The notes under the pieces are model-generated. The model was not told the origin of the DNA. It did not search any database and worked only from the letters and a program-made list of their open reading frames with translations. From NCBI GenBank assembly GCA_019752295.1, contig JAIEMK010000055.1:1-46342 (forward strand): DNA of 46,342 nucleotides, read 5' to 3'. A program made the position numbers and the translations under genes. How positions within the stretch are numbered: position 1 is the first letter of the stretch; every line of letters begins with the position of its first letter. Shown piece after piece: positions 41,528 through 46,342 of the stretch. This DNA comes from Chitinophagaceae bacterium (GTDB lineage: Bacteria > Bacteroidota > Bacteroidia > Chitinophagales > Chitinophagaceae).

Positions 41528-44113
41528 TTAAGCCGAATTTCTTGCTGCGTTAATTACCCCGAACATACTTCTGGTTACCAGTTTTTCGTAAACCGATTTT
41601 AGTTCAGGATCTACCTCTTCGTTGTGTAATTTATTCAACGCGTACTGCTGTATCGTTAAAAGTGGTAACACAATTTTATCGCGCATTTGTATAGATGCTT
41701 TACCCGGTTTGTCATCATCCATGAGTGCATTGGTATCGGCTAATTCAAGCACCAGCGCCGATGTAAGATCGTACTCTGCTTTAATCAGCTCCCAAACCGC
41801 ACCAAACTGTGGATCTTTTTTTACGTATTCGGTTAAAGGAAAAAACGACTTCAGCATGCTCATCATACTATTATCGATCAGGGTTCTAAAGAATAATACA
41901 TTGCGGAACATGGCTTTTGTATCGTTCCAAAGACCTCTGTCTTTCATCTGTTGCAAAGCAGTTCCTACGCCAAAGAATCCCGGAACATTTTGTTTGAGCT
42001 GACTCCAGCTTCCAACAAATGGAATTGCGCGCAGGTCTTCAAAGCGAAGTCCGCCATCATTACCACGTTTTGCGGGGCGACTTGCGATATTACTTTTGCT
42101 ATAATAATTCAGCGGACTGAATTGTTGCATATAAGCAAGGAATAAAGGATGCCTTTTAAAATTCTGATAAGCTTCGTGACTGATTTTACCCAGTTCTTCC
42201 ATCAGAAAACGATCGTGTTGCGAAATTTGAATGCGTGAATCAGAAAATAATTCATTGCTCAAACCCGCGCTCAGCAACTGTTCCAGATTATACTGAGAGG
42301 ATTGGATGGTGCCGAAATTTGAAGTGATGGTTTGTCCCTGTATGGTTAACTGGATCTCTTCATTTTCGATATTAGTACCCATCGAAGAATAAAACTTATG
42401 TGTTTTACCGCCGCCGCGAGAGGGTGGACCCCCACGTCCATCAAAAAATTTCGCCTTCATTCCATATTTACGCGAGATGGCAGTGAGGTTTTCTTTTGCA
42501 GTATAGATGCTCCAGTTTGCCTGTAAATATCCGCCATCTTTTGTACCATCGCTAAATCCAAGCATAATGGTTTGGTGGTTGTTGCGCAGTTGTAAATGTT
42601 GTTTGTACTCAGGTAAACTATACAATAATTCCATGGTAGATTCTGCACGCTCCAAGTCGTCGATGGTTTCAAACAATGGAATAATGTCGATATGCATAGA
42701 TGCTCTTTGCCAGCCGCAGATACGCAACAAAGCATACACTTCCATTACATTAACGATACCCTGACAGTTACTAATCACATAACGATGACAGCCCGCTTCG
42801 CCATTTTCTTGTTGAATAGTTCTAATGGCGTACATACTTTCCAAGGTATCGCGCGAAATGGTATCGTTGATTGTTGCAGGATCAAGTACTATATCGATTG
42901 CCGCAAGCGCTGTTATTTTATCGGAAGTTGATAGCGTTTCATAATCATCGGGTAATAGTTTTGCAATGCCATTACGCTTTAACTCTTTATCGATTTGTAG
43001 AATCACACCGGTATGTATCCTGCTGTCCTGACGGATATCGAGTGATGCAAAATGGGTTCCAAAAATTTTTACTTTATGAATCAGGCTATCGAGTCGATTC
43101 AGGAAAAGCGAATGATGATCTTTCATCAGGAGATCCCTTGCTGCGTATAGTTGTTTGAGCAGTTCTTCTTTCTTAATCCGCTTACTAGCTTCGGGACGAA
43201 ATACATTTTCGTAAAGCTGTTGTTCCAGTTGTGCAATAATCTGGTCAACACCCGTAAAAGTGAGTCGGCGCTTGAGTTTACGAATGTCTCTGTAATAACA
43301 AACCACAATGGCGCTTCTTAATGCATCTGCCACTTTTAAAGTAGTTGGTCCGTTTACAAAAGGATTCCCATCGCGGTCACCGCCAGGCCAAAATCCTAAT
43401 TCAATAAAAGGATTTTCTCCGTCATATGCGCTGTCAAAAACCTCGCGGTTGATATAGTTATAAATGTTTCCGATGGATGGGTAAAGTATATTCTCCAGAT
43501 ACCACATCAGATTAACTGCTTCATCCAGTGGGGTTGGCTGCTTTTTATTAAAAAAAGGAGTAACACCTAATTGTTGGATATAAGCATTGATGGTATGAAA
43601 ATCGTTTTTGCCAATGGCTTCGTTCATATCGTGGATGATACCCAAAACGCTACCCGGATAAAACTGTGTGGGATGGGCTGTTAAAACCACCCTGACTTTA
43701 AATTTCCTGAGTTTACTTTTTAATAATTGCGACTTGCCGGTGAAATTGGTTTCGCTGATCAGCGATTTCAGGCTTCCTGCGCCCTCAATATTATGCACCG
43801 TGTCGAAAGCGGCATCCTCAATCGCATCAAACAATACAATCTGGCGTTCTATATATTGTACAAATTTAAAAAGGCGCGCTACTTTGTCGGCCTCGCTAAT
43901 GGCGTTGGTATGCTGCAAAAAAAAGTGGTCGATGATCTGCATGGGCGTTTTCGCCTCGGCATATCCATCTAAACATGCTTGCAATAAAATGGGTAATAAA
44001 GCGCCTACATTGGCGATGCCCGAAAAGGGTAAGGCAGAAAATAAACTGTTATAGATGGTGTATTTATCTGTTACGTTGCGCTTAAAATTGATAATGTATT
44101 CTGAAGAAGGCAT
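41528..44113 (-). CDS. ppc: Phosphoenolpyruvate carboxylase
   Basis: The 861-aa protein has the PEPC signatures: VVLTAHPTQFYPGS with catalytic His about residue 147, FASLDIRQDSRIH, LGFSDGTKDGGYLQANW, the glycine-rich loop FDGRGGPPSRGGGKTH, and FVGSWSQLKQNVPGFFGVG. It forms oxaloacetate from PEP and bicarbonate, feeding the TCA cycle. The C-terminus is NAARNSA instead of the RNTG/QNTG of enterobacterial and plant enzymes, which I believe is usual in Bacteroidota. ATG 44113 is used; a TTG five codons earlier is not credible. Single-gene unit, convergent with the glycosylase gene. Confidence 0.95.
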   Translation of the reverse strand: MPSSEYIINFKRNVTDKYTIYNSLFSALPFSGIANVGALLPILLQACLDGYAEAKTPMQIIDHFFLQHTNAISEADKVARLFKFVQYIERQIVLFDAIEDAAFDTVHNIEGAGSLKSLISETNFTGKSQLLKSKLRKFKVRVVLTAHPTQFYPGSVLGIIHDMNEAIGKNDFHTINAYIQQLGVTPFFNKKQPTPLDEAVNLMWYLENILYPSIGNIYNYINREVFDSAYDGENPFIELGFWPGGDRDGNPFVNGPTTLKVADALRSAIVVCYYRDIRKLKRRLTFTGVDQIIAQLEQQLYENVFRPEASKRIKKEELLKQLYAARDLLMKDHHSLFLNRLDSLIHKVKIFGTHFASLDIRQDSRIHTGVILQIDKELKRNGIAKLLPDDYETLSTSDKITALAAIDIVLDPATINDTISRDTLESMYAIRTIQQENGEAGCHRYVISNCQGIVNVMEVYALLRICGWQRASMHIDIIPLFETIDDLERAESTMELLYSLPEYKQHLQLRNNHQTIMLGFSDGTKDGGYLQANWSIYTAKENLTAISRKYGMKAKFFDGRGGPPSRGGGKTHKFYSSMGTNIENEEIQLTIQGQTITSNFGTIQSSQYNLEQLLSAGLSNELFSDSRIQISQHDRFLMEELGKISHEAYQNFKRHPLFLAYMQQFSPLNYYSKSNIASRPAKRGNDGGLRFEDLRAIPFVGSWSQLKQNVPGFFGVGTALQQMKDRGLWNDTKAMFRNVLFFRTLIDNSMMSMLKSFFPLTEYVKKDPQFGAVWELIKAEYDLTSALVLELADTNALMDDDKPGKASIQMRDKIVLPLLTIQQYALNKLHNEEVDPELKSVYEKLVTRSMFGVINAARNSA

Positions 44114-44347
44114 AGTATAATTAAGCAACTAAGATAATTGATTTTGCAAAAACGGGTCGTGAAAAAATCATGAAATGCAAATCTGGCTTGATTTTGGGGC
44201 TAATGACCGTTAGTTATTTTTTTATTTTATATGTTTTGAGGGCTCCATATTGCGAACAAGGAGTTGGCATGTTAATGTTATTTGAAAAGCCTTTCAATTC
44301 ATTAAACTTTTCTATTTTTAGAAAGTCTTAAACGAACATAATACCGC

Positions 44348-44893
44348 ATGCATCCCAGCGATAAAGATTTACTAGCACAGTTTTCAGTTAGTTCCACCAA
44401 AGAAAAGGGGTTTACGGCGATCATTCGGAAGTATCAGGAAAAGCTTTATTGGCATATCAGAAGAATGGTGGTGGATCATGCAGACACAGACGATATATTG
44501 CAAAATACATTTATAAAAATCTGGAAGGGACTCGACAATTTTAGAGAAGATAGTCAACTGTACACCTGGCTTTACCGGATTGCAACGAATGAGACCTTGA
44601 GTTTTTTGGAGCGGCAAAAGAAAAATGCCACGATTAGTTTATCGGATGTGGGTGTTAGTTTGGAAAACAAAGTAAAGGCGGATACTAATTTTAATGCCAA
44701 TCAGTTAGAATGGCGTTTGCAGTTGGCGATACAGGCATTGCCCGAAAGGCAGCGATTGGTATTTAATTTAAGGTATTACGATGCATTGCCTTATGAAGAG
44801 ATGAGTAGAATTTTAGATACCAGTGAAGGCGCATTGAAGGCCAGTTACCATCATGCGGCAAAAAAAATAGAACAATTCTTAAAAAATTATTAA
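44348..44893 (+). CDS. ECF (sigma-70 family) RNA polymerase sigma factor
   Basis: The 181-aa protein has sigma region 2 (YQEKLYWHIRRMVVDHADTD, then DILQNTFIKIWKGLDNF and TWLYRIATNETLSFLERQ) and region 4 (ALPERQRLVFNLRYYDALPY, SRILDTSEGALKASYHHAAK). It lacks regions 1 and 3, as in ECF factors. It should direct transcription of a small regulon, controlled by the membrane protein encoded 33 nt downstream. The 234-nt gap before it contains the small inverted repeat CTTTTCT-A/T-AGAAAG near 44308-44325 and no clear -7 box of the housekeeping type, which leaves room for autoregulation. Confidence 0.93.
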   Translation: MHPSDKDLLAQFSVSSTKEKGFTAIIRKYQEKLYWHIRRMVVDHADTDDILQNTFIKIWKGLDNFREDSQLYTWLYRIATNETLSFLERQKKNATISLSDVGVSLENKVKADTNFNANQLEWRLQLAIQALPERQRLVFNLRYYDALPYEEMSRILDTSEGALKASYHHAAKKIEQFLKNY

Positions 44894-44926
44894 ACTCAGC
44901 AATTAAATTTTTGTCAAACAATTCAA

Positions 44927-45634
44927 TTGAACCCCCGAAATACCATATTACAAGAAATAAATGAAATAGCGCCAGCTATTGGAACCATTGGAATTTCAGT
45001 GCCCTATTTGGTAGATGAAACTTATTTCCTTCAGTTACCTGAAATTATTTTGGATAGGGTTTTAGTTGATCTACCTGTAGAAAACACGAGCCCTTACCAG
45101 ATGCCTGCAGCTTATTTTGAAACTTTTTCAGCATCGGTATTAAAAAGGATAGAGGAGGAAGAAGGGCAGGAAGATGCTGAAGAAACTCCCATTCTAAATG
45201 CAATTAGCAAGGAAATGCCTTTTACGGTTCCTGCATCTTATTTTGAACAGTTGCGGGTTAGGGATTTAAAAGAACCGGCCAAAATAATTTCAATTTCAAG
45301 GATAAGAACTTGGTTGAATTATGCTGCTGCTGCCGTATTCGCGGGCGCATTAATTACAGGATCTTTTTTATATTCGGATAAAAAGCAGGAGCAGGAATTT
45401 GAAAAGTACCAAAAGATGGATATTTCTTCAGCTCTTGATAAAGTGAGTGATGCTGAATTAAACAGTTATATCGAAGAAAATCATTTTCAATCATCAGATG
45501 AATTAACAGAAAACGATTCGGCTATTTTAGGAAACGTGGATGAAAAGATTCAAACAATTAGTACAGAAAGTCTTCATCAATATTTGAATGAAAATGGCTA
45601 CCTCGAAACGGTGCCAGAAAATTCAATAAAATAA
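44927..45634 (+). CDS. Membrane-anchored anti-sigma-like protein, 235 aa, TTG start
   Basis: A cytoplasmic region of about 128 residues, one membrane helix (about 129-150, AAAAVFAGALITGSFLY) and an exported helical domain match the topology of an anti-sigma factor. The cytoplasmic half has three copies of a P-x-x-x/V-P-x-x-YF motif: PYLVDETYF (26-34), PYQMPAAYF (57-65) and PFTVPASYF (98-106), a pattern known from Bacteroidota proteins beside ECF sigma genes. No cysteine-based zinc site is present. No ATG occurs before residue 59 and the frame is the sigma gene's own frame after its stop, so the TTG at 44927 must start it if it is expressed. It overlaps nothing and the next gene begins 5 nt after its stop. 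Confidence 0.7.
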   Translation: MNPRNTILQEINEIAPAIGTIGISVPYLVDETYFLQLPEIILDRVLVDLPVENTSPYQMPAAYFETFSASVLKRIEEEEGQEDAEETPILNAISKEMPFTVPASYFEQLRVRDLKEPAKIISISRIRTWLNYAAAAVFAGALITGSFLYSDKKQEQEFEKYQKMDISSALDKVSDAELNSYIEENHFQSSDELTENDSAILGNVDEKIQTISTESLHQYLNENGYLETVPENSIK

Positions 45635-45639
45635 ACAGC

Positions 45640-46173
45640 ATGCAAAAAATATTATTATACCTAACCTTTTCTGTGCTGCTTTCAGTAGGAGCTTTTGCAC
45701 AGACCCCTCCGCCTGCAGCTCCCGAGGGACCCAACCTGCAGGGTATTAAAATTGCTTTCATCACCAGGCACTTATCTCTTACTACCGAGGAAGCCCAAAA
45801 GTTCTGGCCCTTGTATTTCGATTATGGAGATAAGATTAGAACACTCAGAAAAGATCAGGATATGGATGAGTTGGCTTTTGATGAAAAGATGTTAGAAGAA
45901 AAGAAAAAAATAAAAGTAGAACTGAAAAAAATTCTCGGCTCCGAAAGTCGCGCTAATAAAGCATTAGGAGTAGAACGTGAGTTTAATAAAGTTTTGAAAA
46001 AGGAGTTAGAAGACAGGGGAAGGGCTTTGCAGCAACAAAGATTAGAGAACCATTCCGAAAAGCAACAGCAGAAGGTAGATAATCATATCGAAAAACAGCA
46101 GCAAAAGGTAGACAACCATCTGGAAAAGCAACAACAAAAATTAGAGAATCATAAAGGCCCAAAAAATAATTAA
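45640..46173 (+). CDS. Secreted CpxP/Spy-like protein with C-terminal hendecad repeats, 177 aa
   Basis: A signal peptide (cleavage after AFAQ, residue 21) is followed by a proline-rich spacer and a helical domain with FITRHLSLTTEEAQKFWPLY. This LTxxEAxxFWPxY pattern is the CpxP/Spy-like (LTxxQ-type) motif of periplasmic stress chaperones. The C-terminus (about residues 135-172) is a coiled coil built from 11-residue repeats of the type ENHxEKQQQKV. It starts 5 nt after the anti-sigma-like gene, so sigma, anti-sigma and chaperone-like protein form one operon for envelope stress. A strong terminator follows. Confidence 0.85.
   Translation: MQKILLYLTFSVLLSVGAFAQTPPPAAPEGPNLQGIKIAFITRHLSLTTEEAQKFWPLYFDYGDKIRTLRKDQDMDELAFDEKMLEEKKKIKVELKKILGSESRANKALGVEREFNKVLKKELEDRGRALQQQRLENHSEKQQQKVDNHIEKQQQKVDNHLEKQQQKLENHKGPKNN
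46042..46152 (+). repeat. 33-nt in-frame tandem repeats in the CpxP-like gene
   Basis: Three full 33-nt units (46042-46074, 46075-46107, 46108-46140) and a partial fourth encode LENHSEKQQQK, VDNHIEKQQQK, VDNHLEKQQQK and LENHK. The protein copies are closer than the DNA copies, with many synonymous changes, so the array is old and under selection. Eleven-residue periodicity suits a right-handed or hendecad coiled coil. Confidence 0.85.
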
Positions 46174-46204
46174 ATAAAAGGGGGGAACTTTTATTTATAA
46201 GAAG

Positions 46205-46231
46205 GAGCGACCGCCAGGCTGCTCTTTTTTT
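46205..46231. terminator. Terminator between the CpxP-like gene and the convergent edge gene
   Basis: GAGC (46205-46208) pairs with GCTC (46221-46224), CC (46211-46212) pairs with GG (46217-46218) with a GCCA loop, and a run of seven T (46225-46231) follows. It lies about 30 nt past the stop at 46173. Confidence 0.75.
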
Positions 46232-46246
46232 GTGTCGGACGGACCC

Positions 46247-46342
46247 TTAATCAATTCTAAAAACAGGCGACTGGATATCGTGATAAAATAGGAAAGTCCA
46301 TTTGCCCTCTTTTGCTTCCTGCCACCATTGCTGGCGCAGCTC
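46247..46342 (-). CDS. C-terminal end of a metallo-beta-lactamase-fold-like hydrolase (cut by window edge)
   Basis: The last 31 codons of a minus-strand gene run from the right edge to TAA at 46249-46247 and read LRQQWWQEAKEGKWTFLFYH followed by DIQSPVFRID. The KWTFLFYHD segment with an upstream tryptophan/acid helix resembles the C-terminal helix-strand of MBL-fold proteins of Bacteroidota, where a histidine-aspartate closes the metal site region. The family call is tentative because only the tail is present; the frame and stop are clear. It is convergent with the CpxP-like gene across a terminator. Confidence 0.5.
   Translation of the reverse strand, partial: ELRQQWWQEAKEGKWTFLFYHDIQSPVFRID

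Noticed and set aside
44308..44325. CTTTTCT/AGAAAG inverted repeat as a firm ECF promoter
   Set aside because: Only a short AT-rich inverted repeat; without other target promoters in the window it cannot be assigned.
1..46342. CRISPR arrays, tRNA or rRNA genes
   Set aside because: No spaced direct-repeat array and no cloverleaf or rRNA-like sequence was recognised by eye in the gaps between genes.

Overview
The window looks like chromosomal DNA of a member of the Bacteroidota, probably Chitinophagaceae or a close relative. This rests on a SusC/SusD pair, several families largely restricted to the phylum (DUF4836, DUF5606, DUF4369-TlpA, FtsX/MacB-type permeases, MauE with a PCSCGG motif), scarcity of Shine-Dalgarno sequences, and repeated TAnnTTTG promoter -7 boxes. 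The exact genus cannot be named from the sequence alone. I saw no rRNA, tRNA, CRISPR array or integrase/transposase gene.

Layout. 1-954: a lipoprotein and an edge-truncated membrane protein. 1290-2339: a PAS/DHp-like/receiver protein with no kinase ATPase domain. 2336-5963: an operon of a DUF4836 lipoprotein, an ABC ATPase and an FtsX-type permease whose gene is cut by one in-frame amber codon. About 6086-12012: a block that looks inserted. It carries a MauE-like redox membrane protein, a beta-propeller protein, a small secreted four-cysteine peptide, a mini winged-helix regulator, a large FtsX permease and an outer-membrane barrel. It is bounded by a 45-bp perfect direct repeat made of the last codons of the NagZ/beta-lactamase fusion gene at 12013-14922. 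15004-17883: DUF5606, DsbA-like, DegT aminotransferase and a small secreted protein. 17948-22531: rpoN, a PAP2-like membrane protein and an MMPL/RND exporter. 22885-27988: SusC, SusD and a third lipoprotein. 28088-30347: a DUF5995 protein and a cryptic protein with Asp-rich isoprenoid-synthase-like motifs. 30515-37283: TlpA thioredoxin, gatB, a two-PDZ protein, a structured palindromic repeat and alaS. 37470-41526: an M23 envelope peptidase, a small membrane protein, a prohibitin-like protein, an NTF2-like protein, mnmD and an AlkA-type glycosylase. 41528-44113: PEP carboxylase. 44348-46173: an ECF sigma factor, a membrane anti-sigma-like protein and a CpxP-like repeat protein. 46247-46342: the tail of another gene.

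How the parts fit. Most genes outside 6.1-12.0 kb are ordinary housekeeping or envelope genes. The 6.1-12.0 kb block is the accessory part and the best candidate for an undescribed system: a short cysteine-rich exported peptide co-oriented with a thiol-redox membrane protein and a propeller protein, with its own mini regulator, an 18-bp perfect palindrome, a 14-bp perfect stem after the peptide gene, and 17-bp direct repeats in the regulator/permease divergent region. Removing the block at its repeats would place the DUF4836-ABC operon 60 bp behind the NagZ-fusion stop codon, with that operon's likely promoter beginning at the end of the fusion gene. All functional statements are inferred from reading sequence; no searches were run.
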